From: Mariniphaga sp041687215
GTDB lineage: Bacteria; Bacteroidota; Bacteroidia; Bacteroidales; Prolixibacteraceae
Direction of reading: 5' to 3'
DNA: 64,000 nucleotides
Assembly: GCF_041687215.1 (NCBI RefSeq)
Contig: NZ_JAWLCI010000019.1
Span: forward strand, 3,707-67,706
The translations under genes and the position numbers were made by a program. Of the stretch, positions 1 to 9,103 are shown in pieces. Each line of letters starts with the position of its first letter. The first letter of the stretch is position 1. The notes beneath the pieces are model-generated. The model did no database searches, was not told where the DNA came from, and worked only from the letters and a program-made list of their open reading frames with translations.

Positions 1-2693
1 CGCTGATTAATCTGGTTGGGATTGTATCCTTCCACCACGTTGGAAGTTATGGTAATTGTGCGCTTATGGTCAATCCGGCTGATTTTATCGTAGGTTGAAG
101 AATATTCATAACCGGCAACAGCAGAAATGGGAATGGTGTTTCCTTCCACTGTTACTTTTTGATTCATCAGGGTTGAAACATCGTTGCGATACGTTTCGTC
201 AAGCCGTATAAAAATATCGTATTCTTCCTCGCCGTCCTTAAATTTGCCGGCTTCGTAACCATACAGTGCATTTCGCAGGGCCATTGCAATTTGCTGGGTC
301 GAAAGTTCGAAAAGCCTGGCTTTTTCACGGTTAACCTGCACCAGCATTTCCGGTTGGTTTACATTTATATTCAGTTTCAGTTCATCTATTCCGGGAATAT
401 TATCATCGGCAATCAATCTTACAAAATCATCAGAAATAAGCACCAGTTGATCAAACTCGTCTCCCGAAATATCGATATTTACCGGAGGTCCTGTTGGTGG
501 CCCGTTTTCATCTTTTTCCACATAAATTTTAGCGCCCACAAAACCTTTCAGATTTTCGGTAATTTGTTGCATAATTTTAGCCGTGCTTATTCCTTCCCTG
601 AATTTATACTCAAGGAAAGATATGGATGTTAATGATTTGTTTGGACTTGCATCATTTTCGAATACACCGCCTTTTCCAACACCAACATTTGTGGTTACCG
701 ATTTAACGATGTGGTTAACCGGCTGCAGAGTTTCCTGGATGATTTTCTCCACTTCGTCGGAAACTTCATCTGTTTTTGCAAGCGAAGTTCCCAAAGGAAG
801 TTCCATCGTTACAAAAATGGTTTGCGGATCGGTATCGGGGAAAAAAACCACTTTGGGATTTCCCGCAAAATAGAAAAACATGGAGAAGATTAGCAGGAAA
901 ACAGTCCCGCCAAAGTATGCCAGCGGCCAGTAACCGGTAAGTGCGTGCCGCAACTGGCGGGTGTAAATATTTTCGAGCCATACCAAAAATTTGGTTTGAA
1001 ACCACCGGGCCAAAGGCCTTAGTACAATCAGGTTAAGAACTAAAAACAGCGTTACGGTAATGGCAAGGTTTCCAAGCAGCCAGATTTTTGCTATGTAAAA
1101 CAACACCGCAACTACGGCAAAAATTGCAGCGTTTTTAAGTTGTTTTTTCCAGTTTAACCGAGCATTAATATCATCTATTTTCATAAATGAAGAAACAAAT
1201 GCCGGATTTAAAATTAACGCTACAAACAGCGATGAGGCCAGCACCACAATAAGGGTTTTGGGCAACACACTCATAAACTGCCCAACAATTCCTTCCCATA
1301 TAAGGAGTGGAAAAAATGCAGCCAGTGTAGTTAAAGTTGAAGTGATGATGGGATAAGCAATTTCACTTACTCCTTTTTTTGTGGCACCCATCAGAGAGTA
1401 TCCGGAATTGAGTAGCCGGTAAACATTCTCCACCACAACAATGGCGTTATCCACAAGCATCCCCAGCGCCAGAATAAGCGAGTACAGTACCATGTTGTTG
1501 AGGGTAACTCCGGATTGTTGCAAAATAATAAAGGAAAGGAACATGGACATGGGGATGGCCAATCCTGCAAAAAGTGCATTTCTGAATCCCAAAAACATGA
1601 ACAGTACAAAAACGACCAGAATCATTCCCAGAATAATACTGTTTTCAAGGTTTTGGATTTCGTCGCGAATGTAGAAAGAGAGGTCATCTGTGGTAACTAC
1701 TTCGAGGTTGGGAGGAAGGTATCCTTTCTCTTTTTGCTCCTCTATAACACGTTTTACTTTTTCCGAAGCCTCCAGAATATTTTCTCCGGCTTTTTTTGTA
1801 ACTGAAAGGGTAACAACCGGTTTGTCGTTCAGGCGGGCAATGGTCGATTGTTCTTTGTATCCGTCAATCACTGTTGCCACATCCCTGATGTAAACCGGTT
1901 TGCCCATATTCACTTTAATGATGGTGTTGGCAATCTGGTCAACATTTTTAAAATCGGCTACGGTGCGGATTATCCTGCGGGTGGCATCGGCTGTGAATTC
2001 TCCGGCTCCAATTGTAATATTTTCAAACTGAACGGCAAGTGCAATATCATCGAAGGTAAGTCCTACTGCATCAAGCTTGTAAGGGTCCACGTTAATTTGA
2101 ATTTCCCTTTCTTCCACTCCACGTATGTTCACTTCCGAAATTTCCCGCAACCCTTCAAACTCATCTTGCAGAATTTCGGCATACCGTTTCAGATCGCGCA
2201 TGCTGAAATCACCCGAGAGATTTACATTCATTATGGGAAACTCTGAAAAGTTAATATCGAGAACCAGCGGATCGTTTTGCAAATCGTCGGGCAGTTCCGA
2301 CTTCGATTTATCCACCCGGTCTTTGGTGTCTTGCAAAGCTTGCTGGGTTTCAATATTTGTATTGAATTCAACCACCACAGTGCTCACATCCTGGTACGAT
2401 GCCGAAGAAACCTTTTTAATGCCCTGCATTCCTTTCAGCTCCTTTTCAATGGGGCGTGTAATCAGGTTTTCTATTTCAACCGGCGAATTACCCGGGTAAA
2501 TGGTTTGAACAAAAATGTAAGGCACAACTACTTCGGGCATTAATTCGCGGGGCATTTGGTTGTACGAAAAAATGCCGAAAAATACGAGTAGCCCGGATAT
2601 TATATAGACCGTAGTTTTGTTTTTCAACGAAAGATAAGTAGGTTTAAACTTTCGGTGAATATGCTGCAGGTTGGGTTCTTTTTCCTTTACCAT
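1..2693 (-). CDS. RND-family efflux pump, inner-membrane permease (3' end outside window)
   Basis: Open reading frame with no stop from the ATG at 2691-2693 to the window edge (897 codons), so the C-terminal part of a protein that is usually 1000-1100 residues is missing. The N-terminus has a short cytosolic tail, a first membrane helix (residues about 30-47) and the porter-domain signature VQTIYPGNSPVEIENLITRP. Around 1390-1500 the frame reads LGMLVDNAIVVVENVYRL, the TM4 motif of the AcrB/HAE and heavy-metal RND families, followed by STLTTLAAFFPLL. It lies 29 bp downstream of an adaptor gene and a TolC-like gene, so the three should form a tripartite proton-driven efflux system across both membranes. 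The substrate cannot be told from sequence; the gene order is that of hydrophobic-compound (HAE-1-like) exporters of Bacteroidota. Confidence 0.93.
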   Translation of the reverse strand, partial: MVKEKEPNLQHIHRKFKPTYLSLKNKTTVYIISGLLVFFGIFSYNQMPRELMPEVVVPYIFVQTIYPGNSPVEIENLITRPIEKELKGMQGIKKVSSASYQDVSTVVVEFNTNIETQQALQDTKDRVDKSKSELPDDLQNDPLVLDINFSEFPIMNVNLSGDFSMRDLKRYAEILQDEFEGLREISEVNIRGVEEREIQINVDPYKLDAVGLTFDDIALAVQFENITIGAGEFTADATRRIIRTVADFKNVDQIANTIIKVNMGKPVYIRDVATVIDGYKEQSTIARLNDKPVVTLSVTKKAGENILEASEKVKRVIEEQKEKGYLPPNLEVVTTDDLSFYIRDEIQNLENSIILGMILVVFVLFMFLGFRNALFAGLAIPMSMFLSFIILQQSGVTLNNMVLYSLILALGMLVDNAIVVVENVYRLLNSGYSLMGATKKGVSEIAYPIITSTLTTLAAFFPLLIWEGIVGQFMSVLPKTLIVVLASSLFVALILNPAFVSSFMKIDDINARLNWKKQLKNAAIFAVVAVLFYIAKIWLLGNLAITVTLFLVLNLIVLRPLARWFQTKFLVWLENIYTRQLRHALTGYWPLAYFGGTVFLLIFSMFFYFAGNPKVVFFPDTDPQTIFVTMELPLGTSLAKTDEVSDEVEKIIQETLQPVNHIVKSVTTNVGVGKGGVFENDASPNKSLTSISFLEYKFREGISTAKIMQQITENLKGFVGAKIYVEKDENGPPTGPPVNIDISGDEFDQLVLISDDFVRLIADDNIPGIDELKLNINVNQPEMLVQVNREKARLFELSTQQIAMALRNALYGYEAGKFKDGEEEYDIFIRLDETYRNDVSTLMNQKVTVEGNTIPISAVAGYEYSSTYDKISRIDHKRTITITSNVVEGYNPNQINQ

Positions 2694-2722
2694 GTTGAAA
2701 ACTGATTTAAAATGTTGCTGAA

Positions 2723-3841
2723 TTAAAATACAACAGGAGTTCCGTCAGCTACCTGGCTGTACCCTTCCGAAATAATCTGCATTCCGGCCATAAGTCCGTC
2801 AACCACTTCGGTCCGGTTATTATTGGTCATTCCGGTTTCTAAATAAACCTTCCTGGCTTTTGGTGTTTCCTGCCCGTTTTCAACAATAAAGGTGTATTTT
2901 CCCCTAAAATCTTCTTTAATATAAAGCGACGGAACAACAATGGCATCATTTGCCACATAATCACGAATCCGTATAACGGAAATCAGGTTGGGTTTTATCA
3001 TCCGGTCAGGATTATTTAAATCAATCCGGATTCTGAATGTGCGGTTGTTGGGGTCGATGGTGTTTCCAATACGGCGGATTGGCGCACTCATTTCGCGGCT
3101 AAGTGCCGGAAAAGTTATTTTTACCGAGTCGCCCTGCGAAACTTTGGTAAGATACGATTCAGAAACATCAGCATAAATTTTTACTGTTCCGATGTTGAGA
3201 ACTTTTGCAAATGGAATTTGGGGACTTCCCATTTCCCCTTTTTTCTGAAAAACAATGTCAATCACTCCATCAATCGGCGATTTTATTTCCGACATTCTGA
3301 TTTGCGCAGCCAGCCCGTCAATTCTTTTTTCCAGGCTTTCCATATTTGTTTTTGCCTGAAGGAATTGCATTTCCGAACCAATATTCTGGTCCCAAAGGTT
3401 TTTTTGGCGCTGAAAATTGGTTTCTGCCAGTTCCAGTTGAATTTTCATTTCATCCAGGCTCCGTGCAAGCGCATCGGTATTGAGCCTGCCCAAAACCTGT
3501 CCTTTTGAAACCTGCTGCCCTTCTGTTACCAGAACGGATTCAATTACGCCTGCCGATTCCGGGCTAACATCCACATCAAGATCGGCTTCAACTTTTCCTG
3601 TAACCTCTATAAAATGTTCAAAGCGTTGATTTTCAAGTTCGGTTACTGAAATTTTCACCCTTTCATCTCGTTTGGTATCGGCCAAATCGTTTTCCAGTAC
3701 AGTAATTTTTGCCTGAAGTTCGGAAAGCTGTTGTTTGTAATTTTGCAACTCACTGCGTTTGCTTTCTTCGTCGCTAACCGGTGTGCTGCTGCATGATGCC
3801 AAAAATATTGCAGCGGCGATAAGTGTTGTAATTCGTTTCAT
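2723..3841 (-). CDS. RND efflux periplasmic adaptor (membrane fusion lipoprotein)
   Basis: 372 residues. A lipoprotein signal with lipobox LASC (Cys17) predicts anchoring by lipid. A coiled coil follows (about 25-60), then the barrel-sandwich half-motif ending in GVIESVLVTEGQQVSKGQVL (about 110-128), an alpha-hairpin (about 135-180), the second half-motif IKSPIDGVID, and beta-barrel and membrane-proximal domains to the end. This is the HlyD/AcrA adaptor layout. It should bridge the RND pump encoded 29 bp downstream and the TolC-like channel encoded 21 bp upstream. All three genes are on the minus strand and probably co-transcribed. The extra N-terminal coiled coil before the hairpin is common in Bacteroidota adaptors. 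Confidence 0.93.
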   Translation of the reverse strand: MKRITTLIAAAIFLASCSSTPVSDEESKRSELQNYKQQLSELQAKITVLENDLADTKRDERVKISVTELENQRFEHFIEVTGKVEADLDVDVSPESAGVIESVLVTEGQQVSKGQVLGRLNTDALARSLDEMKIQLELAETNFQRQKNLWDQNIGSEMQFLQAKTNMESLEKRIDGLAAQIRMSEIKSPIDGVIDIVFQKKGEMGSPQIPFAKVLNIGTVKIYADVSESYLTKVSQGDSVKITFPALSREMSAPIRRIGNTIDPNNRTFRIRIDLNNPDRMIKPNLISVIRIRDYVANDAIVVPSLYIKEDFRGKYTFIVENGQETPKARKVYLETGMTNNNRTEVVDGLMAGMQIISEGYSQVADGTPVVF

Positions 3842-3862
3842 ATTTTTCTGTTTCTGAATTGT

Positions 3863-5203
3863 TTATAATTCTCCCATCGCTTTTTTTAGTTTTAAGTCGG
3901 CCTGCAAAAGCTGCATAACCGAACCCACGTATGAACCGTAAGTTTGCAGGTATTGGGTTTCCAGTTGCGACAGTTCTGTGCTGCTGGTTAACCCATTGTT
4001 GAATTTAATTTTCGATTTTTCCAGAATCTTTTCTGCCAACTGTCGGTTTTCCAAATCATTATCGTATTTTTCAATGGCTGATTCCATTTCGGCAACAGCC
4101 GTGAGGTAGTCTTTCTGCAGGGTTGTTTCTGCAAGCATTCTGTTGTTGGCTGCTTTTTCCAAATCAATTTTAGCTTGCTGAACTTTAAACACTTTTTGGC
4201 CCGAATTAAAAACCGGAATGGAAAGCTGAAGCCCCACCAGCGAAGACGGAAACCATGAAACACTTGATTTGAACAGGTTTGCATGGTTGCCGTATGCCGT
4301 TTTTGAATAGCTGTAAAATCCGCTCAAACTGGGGAGGAAGGCCACTTTTTCCAGCTTAAGCAATTTTTCAGAAACCTGAAAGTTGTTGGTTGCCAGCCGG
4401 TAATCAATGTGGTTTGAAATATCGAAGCTGCTTGATGTTCCTGAACTGGTCAGCGGCTGAAGAAATTTATCCAGATTATCGCTTAATTCAATATCAGCAT
4501 CCATTTGAAAGCCCATGGCATATTTTAAAACCACTTTGGCAATGGCAATTTCACGTTCTGCTTTTAAAATTTCATTTTCGGCATTTTTAACCAGAATCCG
4601 CATCTGGTCAACATCCATTTCCTCGCGAAACCCATTATCGTAATATGCTTTGGTTTCAAAAAAAAGTTTTTTCACGTTTTCCAGGTTATCTTCCATTACT
4701 TTTTGGTTTTGCTGCCCTATTAATACCATATAATAAGCCTGGGTAACGGCGTCGCGAATTTCTACTTCGGTTTTCTCGTGGGCATGTTTGGCCAGGTTAA
4801 GGTAAATTTTTGTGGAATTCACGCCAACAATATATGAGCCGTCGAATATGAGTTGCGAAACGGTAATCCCGAAATCGGAGCTGTAATCCTGTCCAAATTT
4901 AACCGGAATGTATGTGCCTGCGTCTTCTCCGAAAAACTCGCCGGGAATTAGCGAAACCGGCAAATCGAGAAATTTATTGTAGTTGGCCGTTCCTGAAACC
5001 TGGGGCAGCCCGATTGTTACAGTTTTCCAAACTTCTTTCTGCGCTAAAGTAATGTCGCTGCGTGTATTTTTTAAAACATAGGAGTTTTCCATAGCAAATT
5101 GCCGTGCTTCTTCCAGCGAAAAAATGTGGTTTTGGGCTAATGCACCTGTTGTTGCAAATACCAAAATAAGCAGCCAGATTTGCTGTTTCAATCTGTAAGT
5201 CAT
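3863..5203 (-). CDS. TolC-family outer-membrane efflux protein
   Basis: 446 residues with a cleavable signal peptide (residues 1-24, ending ATTGALAQ). Two repeated OEP units are visible as long amphipathic helices rich in Ala, Glu and Lys; the second ends with KAANNRMLAETTLQKDYLTAV. The usual start SLEEARQFAMENSYVLKNTR (SLxEALxxAxxNN-type) is at about residue 29. It should form the trimeric outer-membrane exit duct for the pump encoded downstream. It is the first gene of the operon. The 275 bp upstream are AT-rich and hold no regulator gene, so control of the operon is not visible here. Confidence 0.93.
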   Translation of the reverse strand: MTYRLKQQIWLLILVFATTGALAQNHIFSLEEARQFAMENSYVLKNTRSDITLAQKEVWKTVTIGLPQVSGTANYNKFLDLPVSLIPGEFFGEDAGTYIPVKFGQDYSSDFGITVSQLIFDGSYIVGVNSTKIYLNLAKHAHEKTEVEIRDAVTQAYYMVLIGQQNQKVMEDNLENVKKLFFETKAYYDNGFREEMDVDQMRILVKNAENEILKAEREIAIAKVVLKYAMGFQMDADIELSDNLDKFLQPLTSSGTSSSFDISNHIDYRLATNNFQVSEKLLKLEKVAFLPSLSGFYSYSKTAYGNHANLFKSSVSWFPSSLVGLQLSIPVFNSGQKVFKVQQAKIDLEKAANNRMLAETTLQKDYLTAVAEMESAIEKYDNDLENRQLAEKILEKSKIKFNNGLTSSTELSQLETQYLQTYGSYVGSVMQLLQADLKLKKAMGEL

Positions 5204-5479
5204 CTGAATTCTGTTTAATTGTTTTCTGTTTTGTCAATTCAATATCTCAAAAAAATGTGTCATTATAAAAGTGTTAATTGTCTTTTAATAATTACAATAA
5301 CACTCAGACTATTTTTTTGATTACTAAATGTGAAACAAAACTAAATTGTCAGGGAAAAAAATTATACAGTTAATCGGCAAACAGCGAAATAAGCTTAATA
5401 AATGTAAAATTATCAAAGGTAAAGTCCCGATAGCAAAAGATAAGTTATAAGATTTTCACCGGTAAATAACAGAACCGGC

Positions 5480-6154
5480 TTATTCGTTGTGTTTTGGAAG
5501 TAAAGTTTTGGCTATAACCAAATCTTCAGGAAAAGTAATTTTAATGTTTTCACGGTTGCCTTCCACCAGGTGTATTTGTGTTCCGGTGTTTTCCAGAACT
5601 GAAGCATCGTCGGTAAATTCCGGCAAATACTCTTGGTTAAAAGCATTTTGAATAAGTTGAATACGAAAAGTTTGCGGCGTTTGAACCAGGAAAAACCGGT
5701 TGCGGTCAACTGCCTTGTTTTGGCCGTTAAAAACTTCACGAACAGATTCCGATGGTGCAATTACAGGCAAAGCATTGCCCTTCCTCAGCGCTGTTTGAAA
5801 GCAGTTTTCAATGGTTTGGGCCGAAACCAGCGGGCGCACGCCATCGTGAATAAACACAATTCCATCCTGGTTAATTTGTGCCAACCCGTTTTTAACCGAA
5901 TGAAACCTGGTTTTGCCACCTTTTACCACCAAATGTTTTATGTTGAAATTGTACTTTTCGCAAAGGTTTTCCCATGTGCCAATCTCCTTTTCGGGCAGAA
6001 CCAGAACGAATTCAAAATTTGCATCGGCCTTGAAAAAAGCCTGGAATGTATGCATTAAAAGCGGCATTCCGTTCAATTCAATAAACTGTTTCGGAACAGG
6101 TGAATTCATCCGGTTGCCACTTCCCCCAGCCACAATCAATGCAAATTTTCTCAT
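5480..6154 (-). CDS. ispD: 2-C-methyl-D-erythritol 4-phosphate cytidylyltransferase
   Basis: 224 residues, normal length for IspD. The CTP-binding loop VAGGSGNRMNSPVPKQF (about 8-24) carries the conserved Arg15 and Lys22. GGKTRFHSVKNGL (79-91) and HDGVRPLV (103-110) are the other family motifs. The enzyme couples CTP to MEP in the non-mevalonate isoprenoid pathway in the cytoplasm. dxs, the first enzyme of that pathway, is 25 kb away in this window. The first motif has VAGG where many homologues have AAGx, a conservative change. The gene stands alone, divergent from the DUF2461 gene, with only 45 bp between the two start codons. Confidence 0.95.
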   Translation of the reverse strand: MRKFALIVAGGSGNRMNSPVPKQFIELNGMPLLMHTFQAFFKADANFEFVLVLPEKEIGTWENLCEKYNFNIKHLVVKGGKTRFHSVKNGLAQINQDGIVFIHDGVRPLVSAQTIENCFQTALRKGNALPVIAPSESVREVFNGQNKAVDRNRFFLVQTPQTFRIQLIQNAFNQEYLPEFTDDASVLENTGTQIHLVEGNRENIKITFPEDLVIAKTLLPKHNE

Positions 6155-6199
6155 AAAAAAGAATTACCTTGGCATAAAAGTAACGCAATTTAAAAAACA

Positions 6200-6859
6200 A
6201 TGGAAAAAGTATTGCAATTTCTTCGGGAGCTTTCAGAAAATAACACACGCGAATGGTTCGATGCCAACCGGGACAGGTACCAGGAAAGCAGGGAAAAGGT
6301 TTTGTTTGTTACCGATGTTTTAGTAAACGAAATCAGAAAATTTGATAAGGAAATTCCTGTTTTAAACGCCAAAGATTGTATGTTTCGGATTTTTCGCGAT
6401 GTTCGGTTTTCGAATGATAAACGCCCGTATAAAACCAATTTTGGCAGTTTTATTTCGAAAGAAGGCCGGAAAAGCCAGTTGCCGGGGTATTATTTTCATA
6501 TTGAACCCGGAGAAAGTTTTGTGGGCGGAGGAGTTTATATGCCCGATGCCGGGCCGCTAAAATCAATCAGAGAATACATTTCGCGTTTCCCTGAAGAATT
6601 TATAGAAATCATTAACCAGTCTGAATTCAAATCGGTATTTTCCGAAATGTACGATCATCAATTGAAAACTGCGCCAAAAGGTTTTCCTAAAGATCATGAA
6701 TTTATTCACCTGTTGCGTTACAAGTCGTTTGTATTTTCAGCACCAGTTTCTGACATAGAAATTACGAATGGAGATTTTATTGAAATTGCAGTAAATTCCT
6801 TTAAACAACTGCACAAATTTAATGCTTATTTATACGATGCTTTAAGGGAATTTTTGTAA
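6200..6859 (+). CDS. DUF2461 family protein (TIGR02453)
   Basis: 219 residues, full length for the family. Diagnostic stretches are FLRELSENNTREWFDANRDR near the N-terminus, CMFRIFRDVRFSNDKRPYKT (about 61-80), and YFHIEPGESFVGGGVYMPD (about 99-117), followed by a helical C-terminus with KGFPKDHEFIHLLRYKSFV. The family is widespread and has no established biochemical role. The protein has no signal peptide and should be cytosolic. A strong terminator at 6952-6984 ends the transcript. The start is the first ATG after the short divergent region shared with ispD; the sequence TACCTTGG just upstream resembles a degenerate -7 box. Confidence 0.88.
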   Translation: MEKVLQFLRELSENNTREWFDANRDRYQESREKVLFVTDVLVNEIRKFDKEIPVLNAKDCMFRIFRDVRFSNDKRPYKTNFGSFISKEGRKSQLPGYYFHIEPGESFVGGGVYMPDAGPLKSIREYISRFPEEFIEIINQSEFKSVFSEMYDHQLKTAPKGFPKDHEFIHLLRYKSFVFSAPVSDIEITNGDFIEIAVNSFKQLHKFNAYLYDALREFL

Positions 6860-6951
6860 AAAAATTATTTGGAAATTGAGGCCAACTTTCATAACTTTAC
6901 AACATCTTAATAGATGACCCATATTTTTTTATCTTCCCGATGAAAAAATAG

Positions 6952-6984
6952 CCCCGGCAAAAGAATTTGCCGGGGTTTATTTTT
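6952..6984 (+). terminator. Rho-independent terminator after DUF2461 gene
   Basis: Perfect 10-bp stem CCCCGGCAAA (6952-6961) with TTTGCCGGGG (6966-6975), four-base loop AGAA, followed by TTTATTTTT. Confidence 0.9.
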
Positions 6985-6996
6985 AAATAAGTTTTC

Positions 6997-7004
6997 TATT
7001 TTTG
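6997..7004 (+). promoter_or_regulatory. Putative Bacteroidota -7 box (TATTTTTG)
   Basis: TATTTTTG matches the Bacteroidota TAnnTTTG consensus and lies 32 bp before the ATG of the outer-membrane channel gene, directly after a terminator, where a new promoter is needed. A TTG at 6968-6970 is 26 bp upstream, slightly farther than the usual -33 spacing, so only the -7 box is well supported. Confidence 0.5.
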
Positions 7005-7035
7005 CCGCCATTAAAAATTCTAAAAACCAAATAAT

Positions 7036-7722
7036 ATGAAACGAGTTCTACTGTCCTTAGTTTTTGTTACAGCTCTTTTTACAGCCAAATCACAAAATGT
7101 TCAGCTTCATTACGACCTGGGTGAAGGAAGAAACTTTTTTACCACAACGGTTGAAATGTTCAGGCCCGACAGTTGGGGAAGCACCTTTTTCTTTATCGAT
7201 ATGGATTACAGTTCCGATACCCGTAATATCGATAACGGAGTTTCGCTGGCTTATTGGGAAATTGCCCGGAGTTTTAAATGGAATGAAAACCAGAAGTTTC
7301 AGCCCCGGGTTGAATACAATGGCGGCGTTTTTAAATTGGATGGAGATGAAACTCCGTTTATTCCAATAGAAAACTGTTTGCTGGCCGGTGTGGAAAGAAC
7401 ATTTGCCTCAGGCGATTTTTCTAAAATATTAACCCTGCAGGCCAACTACAAACGCATAAAAAACAAAGAGGATGCCTCGTTCCAGTTAACTGCAGTCTGG
7501 ACCATCCAAATGCTGGAAGGCAAATTGACATTCACAGGATTTGCCGATTTCTGGAAAGAAGAAATGTTTTGGGGAACAGATTACCGCTTCCTTTCAGAAC
7601 CGCAACTGTGGTTTAACGCTACTAAAAATTTAGCATTGGGAACCGAAATTGAATTAAGCAACAACTTTGTGGCTGATGAATTTAAGGTAATGCCAACTTT
7701 GGGTGTAAAATATACCTTCTAA
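7036..7722 (+). CDS. DUF5020-like outer-membrane beta-barrel, probable nucleoside/purine channel
   Basis: 228 residues with a signal peptide (1-19, ending TAKSQ). The mature protein alternates aromatic and polar residues in short strands and ends in KYTF, a typical C-terminal strand for outer-membrane barrels. WGSTFFFIDMDYSS and YWEIARSFKW fit the DUF5020/Tsx-like group as I recall it. The NCS2 purine permease starts only 13 bp after its stop, so the two are almost certainly one transcript. From that pairing I infer a passive outer-membrane pore feeding nucleobases or nucleosides to the inner-membrane transporter. Tsx-type pores are established nucleoside channels; for this family the role is inference. 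Confidence 0.75.
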   Translation: MKRVLLSLVFVTALFTAKSQNVQLHYDLGEGRNFFTTTVEMFRPDSWGSTFFFIDMDYSSDTRNIDNGVSLAYWEIARSFKWNENQKFQPRVEYNGGVFKLDGDETPFIPIENCLLAGVERTFASGDFSKILTLQANYKRIKNKEDASFQLTAVWTIQMLEGKLTFTGFADFWKEEMFWGTDYRFLSEPQLWFNATKNLALGTEIELSNNFVADEFKVMPTLGVKYTF

Positions 7723-7735
7723 AAAAACCTGAGTT

Positions 7736-9028
7736 ATGTTCGAAAAATATTTCAAACTAAAAGAAAACAAAACAACGGTTAGAACCGAAATTTTGGCAGG
7801 GATAACCACGTTTATGACGATGGCCTACATTCTTGCAGTGAACCCTGATATTTTGAGTGCCACAGGCATGGATAAGAATGCGTTGTTTACTGCAACTGCG
7901 CTTTCGGCCATGGTGGCAACCATTGTGATGGCGCTGGTGGCAAAATTACCGTTTGCCCTGGCACCGGGAATGGGTCTCAACGCTTTTTTTGCATTTACCG
8001 TAGTGCTTGGAATGGGTCACTCCTGGCAATTTGCTTTAACTGCAGTTTTTCTTGAAGGAATTATTTTCCTCTTGCTTACTGCTTTTAATATTCGCGAACT
8101 CATTATAAATGCCATTCCACTTTCAGTAAAACACGCCGTTTCTGCCGGTATTGGTTTGTTCATCGCTTTTATTGGTTTACAAAATGCAGGCGTAATTGTA
8201 AACAACGATGCTACCCTTGTTGGCCTGGGAGATATGGGTTCTCCGGCTGTGCTGATAGCAATGGGTGGAATTGTTTTAACTGCTGTTTTACTGGCTTTAA
8301 AAGTAAAAGGCGCTTTACTTATTGGAATTTTTACTGCAACTATTGCCGGATTGCCTCTTGGCGTTACCCAAATGCCCGAAGGTCATTTGGTTGGTGCACC
8401 GCCATCGCTTTCTCCCATTTTTTTCAAATTTGAATTCGCTGAAATTTTTACGCTCGATATGGTGATTGTGTTGTTCACCTTCCTTTTTGTGGATATGTTT
8501 GATACGGTTGGTACGCTGGTGGGTGTTTCGGATAAAGCCGGAATGTTAACCAAAGACGGGAAAGTGCCGCGTGCAAAACAGGCGCTGTTTGCCGATTCAA
8601 TCGGTACCACAGTTGGCGCCATGCTGGGAACAAGTACGGTTACCACTTATGTTGAAAGTGCATCGGGTGTGGCCGAAGGTGGAAAAACCGGATTAACATC
8701 CCTCACCACTGCAGGTTTGTTTTTGGTAGCGTTGTTTTTTGCCCCGCTGTTCACCATGGTTCCGGCTGCTGCAACAGCTGCCGCCCTGGTTTTGGTAGGT
8801 TTTTTTATGATGTCGCCCATTCAAAAAATCAATTTTGAAGATTTTACCGAAGCTATTCCGGCATTTATCACCATTATTGTAATGCCGCTTACTTACAGTA
8901 TTGCCGAAGGAATTGTTTTCGGTATGTTGTCGTATGTTTTCCTGAAACTTTTAACCGGAAAGCTGAAGGATATTTCGGTGGTTATGGTTGTTTTGGCAGC
9001 GCTATTTGTGCTGAAGTTTTTTATATAA
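7736..9028 (+). CDS. NCS2 family purine permease (AzgA/PbuG-like)
   Basis: 430 residues with 12-14 predicted membrane helices. Family landmarks: RTEILAGITTFMTMAYILAV (about 17-36), APGMGLNAFFAF (about 76-87), FVDMFDTVGTLVGVSDKAG (about 251-269) and ADSIGTTVGAMLGTSTVTTY (about 285-304). These are the signatures of the AzgA-type guanine/hypoxanthine/adenine proton symporters. Homologues import nucleobases across the inner membrane. The partner outer-membrane barrel is encoded immediately upstream. No purine riboswitch aptamer is visible ahead of the pair. The transcript ends at the bidirectional terminator at 9052-9095. Confidence 0.92.
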   Translation: MFEKYFKLKENKTTVRTEILAGITTFMTMAYILAVNPDILSATGMDKNALFTATALSAMVATIVMALVAKLPFALAPGMGLNAFFAFTVVLGMGHSWQFALTAVFLEGIIFLLLTAFNIRELIINAIPLSVKHAVSAGIGLFIAFIGLQNAGVIVNNDATLVGLGDMGSPAVLIAMGGIVLTAVLLALKVKGALLIGIFTATIAGLPLGVTQMPEGHLVGAPPSLSPIFFKFEFAEIFTLDMVIVLFTFLFVDMFDTVGTLVGVSDKAGMLTKDGKVPRAKQALFADSIGTTVGAMLGTSTVTTYVESASGVAEGGKTGLTSLTTAGLFLVALFFAPLFTMVPAAATAAALVLVGFFMMSPIQKINFEDFTEAIPAFITIIVMPLTYSIAEGIVFGMLSYVFLKLLTGKLKDISVVMVVLAALFVLKFFI

Positions 9029-9051
9029 ATATTCTCAGAAAAAATTAAAAA

Positions 9052-9095
9052 ACAGAGCCGGCAAAAGTTATACAATTTGCCGGCCCTGTTTTTTA
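9052..9095. terminator. Bidirectional Rho-independent terminator
   Basis: Stem ACAGAGCCGGCAAA (9052-9065) with TTTGCCGGCCCTGT (9076-9089), one mismatch, flanked by A-runs on the left and T6 on the right. It sits between the convergent NCS2 permease and a lipoprotein gene and can serve both. Confidence 0.9.
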
Positions 9096-9103
9096 AACGA
9101 TTT

